From: Calothrix sp. NIES-4101
Lineage (GTDB): Bacteria; Cyanobacteriota; Cyanobacteriia; Cyanobacteriales; Nostocaceae
Length of the DNA: 64,000 bases
Reading direction: 5' to 3'
Assembly (NCBI GenBank): GCA_004296455.1
Contig: AP018280.1
Location: 7,056,794 to 7,120,793, forward strand
Positions 56,184 to 64,000 of this stretch are shown piece after piece (position 1 is the stretch's first letter; each line of letters opens with the position of its first letter). The notes under the pieces were generated by a model. That model saw only the letters and a list, made by a program, of their open reading frames with translations. It was not told the DNA's origin and made no database searches. The translations under genes and the position numbers were made by a program.

Positions 56184-56725
56184 CCAAACTAGTTTATCCC
56201 ATCGAAAATTATCACTTTAGCTCGCATGATGGGGTACTATTTGATGCAAACATATGGATGTACATTTATGGCCCACCCAGTCACATATCTTCACAATATA
56301 GATATGCATACACTTCGGCTTTGCGGAGGATTCGTGGTGCTGGTTGTCAAATCATACTTGATGCTTTGGTGTTATCGGAATTTATTAATGCCTATGCCAG
56401 ATTTTTCTATAACAAATTACCTTCAGATTTAAAACCAGGTGACTTTAAGTTATTCCGTAACAGTTCCCATTTTAAACCGGTAGCGGAGCAAATCGCCCGA
56501 CGTGCAAGGAAAATTTTAGAAAAATCTGAGCCAGCAAAAAGCAGATTTGAATCGGCAGAAATTGGCTCAATATTGAGCGAATATGCAGGTGGAGAAGCTG
56601 ATTTTAATGACCAAGTATTAGCTGAGTTATGTAGAGCTAATAATTTAAAATTAGTAACACATGATGCAGATTTTAGTGGCACCAATCTAACTATTCTAAC
56701 AGCAAACCCCAGATTACTTATTTAG
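56180..56725 (+). CDS. PIN domain ribonuclease-like protein, second gene of the module
   Basis: 181-aa PIN-domain protein. Acidic site residues fit the family: Asp22 in LFDANIWMY, Glu67 in ALVLSEFINAY, Asp141/Asp144 in EADFNDQVLAEL, and Asp162/Asp164 in THDADFSGT. It is longer than the usual 130-aa VapC, with extra helices around 85-125 (KARKILEKSEP). PIN proteins cut RNA, commonly tRNA or rRNA, as toxins. Translation starts in the stop codon of the DUF4325 gene (ATGA), implying coupling. A terminator-like hairpin lies 280 bases downstream. Confidence 0.88.
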   Translation: MTKLVYPIENYHFSSHDGVLFDANIWMYIYGPPSHISSQYRYAYTSALRRIRGAGCQIILDALVLSEFINAYARFFYNKLPSDLKPGDFKLFRNSSHFKPVAEQIARRARKILEKSEPAKSRFESAEIGSILSEYAGGEADFNDQVLAELCRANNLKLVTHDADFSGTNLTILTANPRLLI

Positions 56726-57191
56726 TTTGATTTTGTTAAGCTTGTTGTCGAATTTTGTCTTTATTTATTTTGCTGTTGCTATTTCACAAGAGTTGATTAA
56801 TTTCTACTCCTAATGTTCAGTAGAACCTATTTGAATATGGAGCTTCAATCTCAGTATTCATTATTTGATATCATCGCGTTATTCTAGTATATCCTGAGTA
56901 CGAACGAAAACGCGGTAATTTATTTCCTGACTACAGACTAACAAGGGAATTTCCTTACCTATGTGTACAAATTATACAAGGTAAATACTACTTTAGTTAT
57001 AAAAAAATATGTATCTTTGGAGTGAAGAGATACATACAGGTTTTTTAATATTCTGGTAAGTGTCAATTCACGCTATAGCCACTTCACGTGAGTTATGAGT
57101 TATGTAATGTATCGTGACTCATAACTATTTTTTTATATTGATGATACTTATTTTGAATTTAAAGAAACTAAAGCACTACAGAAAAGTAAAT
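56726..57191. other. intergenic region after the PIN gene
   Basis: About 470 bp, AT-rich, between the PIN gene (+) and the retropepsin gene (-), which converge. The only clear structure is the terminator-like hairpin at 57008-57046. Nothing else was recognised. Confidence 0.4.
57008..57046 (+). terminator. terminator-like hairpin with T run
   Basis: Stem TATGTATCT/AGATACATA with an 11-nt loop, followed by CAGG and TTTTTT. It fits a rho-independent terminator of the DUF4325-PIN transcript or of a small RNA starting after the PIN gene. Confidence 0.7.
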
Positions 57192-57731
57192 TTAACGGCG
57201 ATGAAACTCAACTTGCTTTTCTAAAATTTTCACATCGTAATTTTCAAAAAAATCATGACCTAATAATCCTATATCAGCTTTTGGCGCGATCGCAACTTCG
57301 ATATTATTAGCAATTAAACCATTAACTGCGATCGTTTTAACCACACCAGTCTTCAATTCAATTTGGCTACCATCAGCAATACTCGCATTTAGGATTCCAG
57401 AAGGCTTGAGGTTTAATGCTTTTGCCATTTCCTGAGTAATCAACGTACCACTCGCACCAGTGTCAAGAATCATTTCAAAAACTTGATTGCCATTGAAAGT
57501 AACATCAATGACTGGAGTTTTAGCACTGCGGCGCTTGATAGGGACGCGAAAAATTCTGCTATTTGGTTGCGAAACTCCGCATAATTTGCCCAGATTCACA
57601 GTTCTACCCGATGATGTCACCATAAAACAAGCGCCTGGGTCTTCTGCTGTTGCTGCTAATGGTAAAGTTAAAGCAATTATCACAGGTAAAATAGCAGGAA
57701 TTACAACTCTTGGTTTCCTAGCAGCCTTCAT
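57192..57731 (-). CDS. secreted retropepsin-like aspartic protease
   Basis: 179-aa protein with a likely signal peptide at residues 8-29 (hydrophobic, ending LAATAE). The protease domain (about 68-175) is of the clan AA, single-domain type: VTFNGNQVFEMILDTGASGTLITQEMAKAL, with catalytic Asp90 in DTGAS, then VKTIAVNGLIANNIEVAIA and LLGHDFFENYDVKILEKQVEFH. As a single-domain form it must dimerise to make an active site. Substrate unknown. Confidence 0.88.
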   Translation of the reverse strand: MKAARKPRVVIPAILPVIIALTLPLAATAEDPGACFMVTSSGRTVNLGKLCGVSQPNSRIFRVPIKRRSAKTPVIDVTFNGNQVFEMILDTGASGTLITQEMAKALNLKPSGILNASIADGSQIELKTGVVKTIAVNGLIANNIEVAIAPKADIGLLGHDFFENYDVKILEKQVEFHRR

Positions 57732-57965
57732 TTTCTGGGTTTCTCCTCATATCGCCTCTAAAGTTAGAATACCCAATGCGTTAAAAAAAATAATGATTTA
57801 TCAAAAACTTTGCATGTTTTAGTCCAATTAAGGCGTGCAATTTACTAAACCTACATATAACGTATCTACTCTTAGAGAAGGCTGACTATAGTCTTTGCGG
57901 ATTAATATATTTAATTTTTTTAATTTACTTTTTTAATTTAATTTTTTTTAATTTATTTTTCTTAT

Positions 57966-58096
57966 TTAAGTAAGTCGGCACGATAAAACCAAGGTATGTT
58001 GAGTTTTGTAAAAAGCCTGGAACGATTCTTTTATAAGCTCTTTGTTGGCTTTACACTTCGTTACATAGGTTGATTTTTTAACGCCGACTTACTTAA
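57966..58096. mobile_element. MITE, 131 bp, TAAGTCGGC ends
   Basis: Perfect 14-bp inverted ends TTAAGTAAGTCGGC (57966-57979) and GCCGACTTACTTAA (58083-58096), with weaker pairing further inward. No open frame. TA dinucleotides at the ends and a length near 130 bp resemble IS630/Tc1-mobilised MITEs such as Nezha of Anabaena, but the exact boundary and duplication cannot be fixed. Confidence 0.7.
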
Positions 58097-58665
58097 TTAT
58101 TTTAATTAACCCTATCTAATTAAATCATTTATGTATTTCTACAACAGAATGAAACTTCAGTAAATTCCGTATTTCTGCTGAAGCAATACCCTCAATTCTT
58201 GTTGCTATCGGGAATGCGAGCCACAGTTTTGAGTGTAAACAACAGGTATAAATAAAATCATCAATTTAATCATAAATTCAAGCAAAAAAAGTAAACAAGG
58301 TTAGGGTCGCTCATTATTAAGCATTTATAAGCATTGATAATTTCTAATAACCTCATATGACCTTCTGCTAAGTAGATAAGATTGTTACTTTTCCTGTAAC
58401 TAGCGATCGCTTTCATAATCTTGAATTTTTCTCATAAATATCCAAATAGGAAAAAACATATTAGCTAGTGCTATTTCCAACTAATAAACAGATTTTTAGA
58501 TAATTATTAGCTAATACTACATCCTCACATTTATGAAGGCTTTGTATCGCAATGTAACAATTATACCTTTTTACTAATATTTGTTGCAAGCTCTTGATCC
58601 CATTGCTAGCGTATGCAAGTAAGGTCTTTGTTGGTAATTTCCTTTACAAAGGAGGTACATTATCC

Positions 58666-58758
58666 ATGCAAAACATTGATTTTTTATTGATACCCACTAG
58701 CAGGACTTCTGATATGGATGATCTAATCAAGTTTGGGTCTTGGATTCCACTTTACTAA
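58666..58758 (+). CDS. possible 30-aa small protein with strong ribosome site
   Basis: ATG 58666 follows AAAGGAGGT 10 bases upstream, the best Shine-Dalgarno in the region. The 30-residue product has a hydrophobic start (IDFLLIP), a central polar, acidic stretch (TSRTSDMDDL) and an aromatic end (GSWIPLY). No family was recognised, and it lacks the RGSGR motif of PatS/HetN-type signals. It could be a real small protein or leader peptide, or chance. Confidence 0.4.
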   Translation: MQNIDFLLIPTSRTSDMDDLIKFGSWIPLY

Positions 58759-59210
58759 CATCTTTAATTACCTTGCAGCTGCTATGGGATGGTCTAGACA
58801 AATTCCCAACGAAGTGTTTAGTTGGGGAATTCACTGAAATTGGGAACCGTAGAACCACTATATATTGTCATTTGTCTGATGGACTCATCACTTTAATCCA
58901 ACTCTGTGACGCTTGAATTTACCACTGCTAATTACAGACTATTTCTCTGGGATAAACTGCTTGCAAAATGTTTAATTTTTACTCTTTTGAGTATAGTTCT
59001 GGGCGATTTTTATTCTTTTGCAAGAAGTCTCATCGATTCAACCTATGCCCCTGCTGACAGGTGAAGACTTTAGATGTAGGGTAACGACCTACACACAAAA
59101 CTCACCAGACATTGTTCTTGTCTTTGCCTGTGTATCTCTACAACAAATCCTAATCAATTACTCGGCAGTACAAGCAATGCGGTGACACATCAAATTTGGA
59201 GGTTATAGCT

Positions 59211-60020
59211 ATGGATATTCAAGGTAAAACGGCTCTAGTGACTGGAGCATCTCGCGGGATTGGACGTGCGATCGCTCTTTCATTGGCAAAGCAGAAAGTG
59301 AAACGCTTATTGTTAGTGGCTCGAAATCGTCAACGGCTAGCTGAAGTCGCGGCGGAAATCGAAGCCCTGGGAACAGAAGTGATACTTCTACCTTTAGATT
59401 TGACTCAGATAGTGGAAGTCAATATTGCGATTGCCCAAGCTTGGAGAGACTACGGGCCAATTCATCTACTTGTCAACTGTGCTGGAGTTGCACACCAAAC
59501 TCCATTTTTAGAATCCAAGTTATCGCAAGTCCAAGAAGAACTGGAAACGAATTTAGTCGGGATGTACTCCATCACTCGCTTAGTTGCACGACGAATGGTA
59601 AGACAAAGACAAGGAGTCATTGTCAATGTTTCTAGTTTGATGGGAAAAGTAGCAGCTCCGACAATGGCAACTTACTCTGCAACCAAATTTGCGATCGTTG
59701 GATTCACGCAAGCTTTGCGGGGTGAACTCGCAGCGCACAACATCCGTGTTTTAGGATTACTGCCATCACTTACCGATACGGATATGGTGAGGGATTTAGA
59801 ATGGTTCCGTTGGGTTGTTCCTATGACTACTCAACAGGTTGCAGATGCACTGATTGATGGATTACAAAGAGAATCATCGGAAATATTAGTAGGTTGGCAA
59901 AGTCATTTAGCAGTTTGGTGTAATCGTCTTGCCCCTTGGCTCTTGGAGAAAATTTTACTCATGTCTGCACCATTATCTGGCGATCGCCGGAAATACTATC
60001 CACGACTACGAAGAGCATAA
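59211..60020 (+). CDS. SDR family NAD(P)-dependent oxidoreductase
   Basis: 269 aa from ATG 59211, with GGAGG eight bases upstream; a TTG five codons earlier overlaps that site. It has TGASRGIG (about 11-18), the RNRQRL basic segment favouring NADP(H), NCAG (about 88), Ser in VNVSSLMGKVA and the catalytic YSATK (Tyr about 155, Lys 159). The C-terminal tail of about 50 residues is Trp/Leu-rich (WCNRLAPWLLEKILLM) and may associate with membrane. The HetN signal motif ERGSGR is absent, so this is not HetN despite the similar fold. Confidence 0.93.
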   Translation: MDIQGKTALVTGASRGIGRAIALSLAKQKVKRLLLVARNRQRLAEVAAEIEALGTEVILLPLDLTQIVEVNIAIAQAWRDYGPIHLLVNCAGVAHQTPFLESKLSQVQEELETNLVGMYSITRLVARRMVRQRQGVIVNVSSLMGKVAAPTMATYSATKFAIVGFTQALRGELAAHNIRVLGLLPSLTDTDMVRDLEWFRWVVPMTTQQVADALIDGLQRESSEILVGWQSHLAVWCNRLAPWLLEKILLMSAPLSGDRRKYYPRLRRA

Positions 60021-60088
60021 TCACAATACTTGTTTTGCTTAGAGGTGAAGCTTAAAGCAACAAGAAAACAGGTATCTTAATTATTCAT

Positions 60089-60117
60089 ATCCCCGAATCC
60101 TTCATAAATTCGGGGAT
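60089..60117. terminator. strong terminator hairpin
   Basis: Perfect 10-bp stem ATCCCCGAAT/ATTCGGGGAT with a 9-nt loop, downstream of the SDR gene. It was probably shared with the convergent frmA gene before the IS element inserted between them. Confidence 0.8.
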
Positions 60118-60143
60118 AATGGTGATTCAAAAATTATTAATTA

Positions 60144-61810
60144 AGGGCGATATTTACCCCTGTTAAGGTGTACTCCTCAAAATGGTACATTTAGGTCTGT
60201 AAAGGTTGCAGGATGGGAGTTTCAACCAGGTTAGAAGTTTGTTGTTCTACTCTAGACTGCTTGCAGTCGCGTTGTTTCTCAGCCAGAAGTCGAGCAGTGG
60301 AGACGTGAGGACGGTTAGGTTCTCTTTCTCTTTTTGGTTGGGGCTTTTTTTCGGCTTTAGGACTGGAAGCAAAGCGTTTGAGGTCAACTGTCGCAGCCCA
60401 TTGTTTTAATAACTCGGCAAAAGCAGGTAAACTCAGATGGTTTAAAAATTTCCATTCAACGTCGGGAATCGCAATCATCATACCCGTGTAGGTACTTTGA
60501 ATTTCCTCAACTAAATAGTAATTAGAAACACCTGCATCAATTTTTCCTTGCCCATGGACGCTACGCAATGCTGATTTAATCACAGATAAAATATTGTAGG
60601 CAACTAGTGCCATGCAAAAGCTGAATAAAGCGGCTCTGGGATAACCTAAAGTCTTAATTTCGCATTCTAGAGTATCGCTAACGACTTGAAATAAACCCTC
60701 AACACTCCAACGTTTAAGGTAAATATTTGAGATTACAATGGGAGAAGCATTTTCTTTTCTGAGGTTGCAAAAAACTGCCACTTCAGTATCTCCATCGCGA
60801 GTTGGCTCATTTAAACGAACAACAACACGACGAGATTTTATCGATTCTCCTTCATATTCAATCATCACATCCTGCTCGAAAACTTTGCCTGTTGCACTAT
60901 CACATATTTCCTTTAATTCTCCTAATTCTTTATAAGGCATCGATGCATGTTGGCGAATCACAAAGTAAGCTTTTCTCTTTGCAATTTCAACTAGAAACAT
61001 ACAGGTACAAAAATTTCTATCTCCCACCCAAACATCATTCTTTTCCACAGTTTCTAATACTTGGCTAAATAATGCTCTTTCCTGGGTATAAGCATCCTCA
61101 CATGGGAATTGATCGATTGCCAGCATTAATATTGGGTCAAGCACAACTAGAGATTTTCCTGGTAATGGTCCACCATTCACTGAGCGTAAAACCGAAAGCC
61201 TATGCTCTGTTGCTGCCAGGTTATTTCCATCAATTATCTTGATTCGATAACCAGGTAAAATTGCTGGCTGTTCTCCTCCTAACTCCGATATAATCGGTGC
61301 CAATTCTTTACTGCTATAACGTACTAAAGCTTGAGAAACTGAGGGTTCGATACCGTTAATTTTACTGTAGAAAGCAACACGGGAAACTCCTATTTGCTTA
61401 GAAAATGCCTTGTACGCTGCGCTAATTGATGGCCGGATGTTACATACGACTAAACTCATTATTCCCACTACTGTCGAAAACAATAATTCCTGTGTATATT
61501 GCTTTTCTCGCGTTGCTTCAAATAATTCATCTAATTTTTCGGCGCTGAAAATTCTTTCTAATGTTGCTCTCAGCATTACCGTTACCGGAGATACTTCAAT
61601 AAAACGCTCGAAAATTGAACTCAGCATGACACAGCACCCATCAATTATCGTTACCTTCTCAACCTATAATCTCATGTTTGACCTTCTATGAATTGTTGGT
61701 TATTTTTTGCTGTTCTTTGATTAATATTGGTATATTTTCTTGTACCACAATGGTTTCAGCCTTTTACTGGTTCATTTTTTAGTACACCTTAACAGGGGTA
61801 GGGCGATATT
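60144..61810. mobile_element. intact IS4-type insertion sequence with 11-bp target duplication
   Basis: The element spans about 60156-61799 (1644 bp). The ends are a 19-bp perfect inverted repeat beginning ACCCCTGTTAAGGTG. The flanking AGGGCGATATT occurs at 60144-60154 and 61800-61810 as an exact direct repeat of 11 bases (one extra T sits at the left end). One transposase gene fills the interior. Full ends, duplication and open frame point to a recent insertion, just past the frmA stop codon. Confidence 0.93.
60191..61627 (-). CDS. IS4-family DDE transposase
   Basis: 478-aa transposase, normal for the family. The first Asp is in IKIIDGNNLAATEHR (about 134), the second in DVWVGDRNF (about 199), and the Glu region is YLKRWSVEGLFQVVSDTLE (about 305-323). 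That has the Tyr-x2-Arg-x3-Glu part of the YREK signature; at the usual Lys position a Ser is read. The C-terminal tail is Lys/Arg/Pro-rich (KAEKKPQPKREREPNRP). Overlapping frames on the other strand are shadows. Probably functional. Confidence 0.93.
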   Translation of the reverse strand: MLSSIFERFIEVSPVTVMLRATLERIFSAEKLDELFEATREKQYTQELLFSTVVGIMSLVVCNIRPSISAAYKAFSKQIGVSRVAFYSKINGIEPSVSQALVRYSSKELAPIISELGGEQPAILPGYRIKIIDGNNLAATEHRLSVLRSVNGGPLPGKSLVVLDPILMLAIDQFPCEDAYTQERALFSQVLETVEKNDVWVGDRNFCTCMFLVEIAKRKAYFVIRQHASMPYKELGELKEICDSATGKVFEQDVMIEYEGESIKSRRVVVRLNEPTRDGDTEVAVFCNLRKENASPIVISNIYLKRWSVEGLFQVVSDTLECEIKTLGYPRAALFSFCMALVAYNILSVIKSALRSVHGQGKIDAGVSNYYLVEEIQSTYTGMMIAIPDVEWKFLNHLSLPAFAELLKQWAATVDLKRFASSPKAEKKPQPKREREPNRPHVSTARLLAEKQRDCKQSRVEQQTSNLVETPILQPLQT

Positions 61811-61814
61811 CCAG

Positions 61815-62927
61815 CTAATCAAATGTGACAACGCTACGAATTGATTCTCCTCGATGCATCAATTCAAAAGCATCATTTATCTTTTCAATCGGCATCACAT
61901 GGGTAATTAAATCATCAATATTTATTTTGCCATCCATATACCAATCGACTATTTTTGGTACATCAGTACGTCCTCTGGCACCGCCAAATGCACTACCTTT
62001 CCAAACCCTACCTGTGACTAATTGAAAGGGGCGAGTGCGAATTTCTTCACCCGCAGCCGCAACACCAATAATCACACTGACACCCCAACCTTTATGACAA
62101 CATTCTAGTGCTTGACGCATCACATTAACATTACCAATACATTCAAAAGAATAGTCAGCACCACCCTTAGTTAAATCGACTAAATAAGCAACAATATCAC
62201 CATCAAGTTCCTGGGGATTGACAAAATGTGTCATCCCAAATTTTTCGGCTAAGGCTTTTCTGCGAGGGTTAATATCAACCCCAACTATCATATTTGCCCC
62301 TACCATTCTTGCTGCTTGGATGACATTTAAACCAATTCCACCCAAACCAAAAACAACTACGTTGGCACCTGCTTCAACTTTGGCTGTATTAATTACCGCA
62401 CCAACACCAGTTGTAACACCACAACCGATATAACAAACCTTATCAAAGGGTGCATCTTCGCGAATTTTAGCAACAGCAATTTCCGGTAAAACTGTGTAAT
62501 TCGCAAAAGTTGAAGTTCCCATATAATGGTGAATTTTCTCACCACCAATCGAAAAGCGACTCGTACCATCAGGCATCACACCTTTACCCTGAGTCAACCT
62601 TATTGCCTGACACAAATTAGTTTTTTGACTGAGGCAATATTCACACTGGCGGCATTCTGGAGTATACAAGGGAATAACATGGTCTCCAACTTTGAGACTT
62701 TTGACATCCTTGCCAACTTCGACAACAACACCCGCACCTTCATGTCCTAGTATGGCAGGAAATAAGCCTTCCGGGTCTTTACCTGAAAGCGTGTAAGCGT
62801 CAGTGTGACAAATACCAGTCGCTTTAATTTCGATTAATACTTCACCAGCTTGAGGATGTTCTAAATCAACAGTTTCAATAGTTAATGGTTTACCTGCTGC
62901 GGATGCTAATGCGGCTTTAACTTTCAC
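61815..62927 (-). CDS. frmA: S-(hydroxymethyl)glutathione dehydrogenase (class III alcohol dehydrogenase)
   Basis: 370-aa zinc-dependent enzyme that oxidises S-hydroxymethylglutathione, detoxifying formaldehyde; members also reduce S-nitrosoglutathione. Catalytic zinc ligands Cys40, His62-Glu63 and a later Cys, and the structural zinc set Cys92, Cys95, Cys98 and Cys106, are intact. The NAD-binding GLGGIGLNV (about 194) and VDINPRRK follow. The class III signature is complete. The stop codon is 4 bp from the right end of the IS4 element, which separates the gene from its former terminator. Confidence 0.95.
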   Translation of the reverse strand: MKVKAALASAAGKPLTIETVDLEHPQAGEVLIEIKATGICHTDAYTLSGKDPEGLFPAILGHEGAGVVVEVGKDVKSLKVGDHVIPLYTPECRQCEYCLSQKTNLCQAIRLTQGKGVMPDGTSRFSIGGEKIHHYMGTSTFANYTVLPEIAVAKIREDAPFDKVCYIGCGVTTGVGAVINTAKVEAGANVVVFGLGGIGLNVIQAARMVGANMIVGVDINPRRKALAEKFGMTHFVNPQELDGDIVAYLVDLTKGGADYSFECIGNVNVMRQALECCHKGWGVSVIIGVAAAGEEIRTRPFQLVTGRVWKGSAFGGARGRTDVPKIVDWYMDGKINIDDLITHVMPIEKINDAFELMHRGESIRSVVTFD

Positions 62928-63201
62928 AACAAACCCTCGTTAAAATTCTCCAGGAGTCGGGAGTCGTGATGTTAGGTGTGAAGAATGAGATTTCTATATC
63001 CAATACCCAATTCCTAATAGCCAATGCCCGATTCCTTTTTTAGAGTGTACAATCTAGAACCAGCCGAGGAATAATTTGTTACTTTTCTGCAAAAAAATCA
63101 ATAAATCTGTTGATTGGCTAGAAAAATATTTAGCGATCGCGTTCTATTTCTCATTACCTTGATAGAATTAGCATTGCGATTGTTCTAGTTATTTACGGTT
63201 T

Positions 63202-64000
63202 ATGAATCCTGCCCTGACAAAAATTGGCGCTCAAATGTCCAACTTAACTGGCGTTCGAGCTATTATGAAGGACATTATCGAAACATTGCGAGCAGGCACG
63301 GGGCAGCAATTTATTAATTTAAGTGCGGGAAATCCGTTGATTTTGCCAGAAGTTGAACAATTATGGCGGGATTGCACTGTAGATTTATTAAATAGCTCAG
63401 AATACGGTGAAGTCGTTTGTCGTTACGGTTCTTCTCAAGGCTACGCACCGTTAATTGATGCGATTGTGAATGACTTTAACCACCGCTACGGTTTAAATCT
63501 CAACGATAAAAACATTTTAATTACTCCTGGTAGTCAAACACTTTATTTCTACGCTGCCAATGCTTTTGGTGGTTACACCGAATCAGGCTCTTTGAAACAA
63601 GTTGTTCTTCCTCTTAGCCCAGATTATACGGGTTATGGTGGTGTCGCCCTCTCTCCAGAATCTTTAATCGCTTACAAACCAACTTTAGATATTGACGCAC
63701 CTGCACATAGATTTAAATATCGTCCCGATTTTAGTCAATTATCAATTAATGAAAATACTGGTTGCGTAATTTTCTCGCGCCCCTGTAATCCTACTGGTAA
63801 TGTTTTGACTGATGATGAGGTACATAAAATCACTGCATTAGCCGCGCCACACGATATCCCAGTATTTATCGATTCGGCATATGCCCCACCATTTCCAGCA
63901 TTGAATTTTACCGAAATGACACCAATCTTTGGCGGTAATATTATCCACAGCATGAGTTTATCAAAAGCCGGTTTACCTGGCGAGAGAATTGGGATTGCCA
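63202..64000 (+). CDS. avtA: valine-pyruvate aminotransferase (partial, runs off the edge)
   Basis: ATG 63202 opens a frame that continues past the window end; 266 codons are visible. Fold-type I PLP aminotransferase of the AvtA group: MNPALTKIGAQMSNLTGVRAIMKDI, then FINLSAGNPLILPEVE, YGSSQGY, TPGSQTLYFYAAN, PCNPTGNVL, DSAYAPPFP and MSLSKAGLPGERIG, where the PLP Lys is in SLSKAG. AvtA swaps amino groups between valine and pyruvate in branched-chain amino acid metabolism. It diverges from frmA across about 270 bp. Confidence 0.93.
   Translation, partial: MNPALTKIGAQMSNLTGVRAIMKDIIETLRAGTGQQFINLSAGNPLILPEVEQLWRDCTVDLLNSSEYGEVVCRYGSSQGYAPLIDAIVNDFNHRYGLNLNDKNILITPGSQTLYFYAANAFGGYTESGSLKQVVLPLSPDYTGYGGVALSPESLIAYKPTLDIDAPAHRFKYRPDFSQLSINENTGCVIFSRPCNPTGNVLTDDEVHKITALAAPHDIPVFIDSAYAPPFPALNFTEMTPIFGGNIIHSMSLSKAGLPGERIGIA

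Larger units (their letters stand above)
57732..59210. other. 1.5-kb intergenic region with MITE and short ORF
   Basis: No conventional gene in about 1480 bp. It contains AT-tracts near 57900-57960, a 131-bp MITE at 57966-58096, a hairpin near 58150-58180 (ACTTCAG/CTGAAG), and a 30-codon frame with a perfect ribosome site at 58666-58758 (annotated separately). The promoter and leader of the SDR gene are at its right end. Confidence 0.5.

Noticed and set aside
59211-60020. SDR gene as HetN, the heterocyst pattern regulator
   Set aside because: The ERGSGR signal motif is absent; the matching place reads VRQRQG.
60191-61627. Frames antisense to the IS4 transposase
   Set aside because: Shadows of the DDE transposase; no independent motifs.

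Overview
The window is a stretch of cyanobacterial chromosome, most likely from a filamentous Nostocales-type organism. The evidence is the AT-rich background with the HIP1 octamer GCGATCGC recurring in genes and spacers, the photosynthesis-specific genes (ycf3, psb34, a Tic20 homologue, a clpR/clpP pair), a TTAGTAG-type heptamer repeat between ycf3 and gatC, and several miniature transposons. Genus cannot be fixed from sequence alone. Most of the window is ordinary housekeeping sequence, with genes on both strands and few long operons.

Layout. 0-8 kb: an SDR oxidoreductase, an SGNH hydrolase, a hypothetical protein, a broken tRNA-Ala, the tRNA hydroxylase trhO, an O-methyltransferase and an M50 membrane protease. 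8-14.7 kb: a hemerythrin-like protein, a DUF2231 membrane protein, DUF167, a GST, the SRAP protein yedK, ycf3, gatC and an orphan sugar ABC permease. 14.7-22.4 kb: a giant TamB-like protein, DUF3110 and murQ. 22.4-31.2 kb: a long AT-rich spacer, then a four-gene chemotaxis-type operon (CheY, CheW, a soluble three-GAF MCP, a hybrid CheA). 31.2-39.3 kb: clpP/clpR, a VWA protein, a VOC protein, a secreted phosphatase and a zinc-ribbon membrane protein, with two MITEs. 39.3-46 kb: psb34 (56 aa), a peptidoglycan-binding protein, an ABC-F ATPase, sodB, argG and a DedA protein. 46-55.4 kb: a STAS protein, a coiled-coil protein, rpsF, an FAH-family enzyme, tic20, glyA, a WecA/MraY-type transferase and cinA. 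55.4-64 kb is the most accessory-like part: a STAS-like (DUF4325)/PIN gene pair with a 4-base overlap, a retropepsin, a MITE, a 30-codon ORF with a perfect Shine-Dalgarno, an SDR, an intact IS4-type insertion with an 11-bp target duplication, the glutathione-dependent formaldehyde dehydrogenase, and the start of a valine-pyruvate aminotransferase.

How genes work together. The CheY-CheW-MCP-CheA operon forms a complete signal-input-to-phosphorelay unit, without adaptation enzymes nearby. Its MCP has three bilin-type GAF domains, and only the third keeps a cysteine at the bilin-attachment position. ClpP and ClpR would form one mixed proteolytic core. The DUF4325/PIN pair has the layout of a toxin-antitoxin or other two-component module and is the best candidate here for an undescribed system. 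The transposon marks (an ISL3-like MITE with an exact 8-bp duplication, an IS4 element, two further MITEs and a tRNA-Ala interrupted by a small palindrome) show ongoing short-element activity in the spacers.
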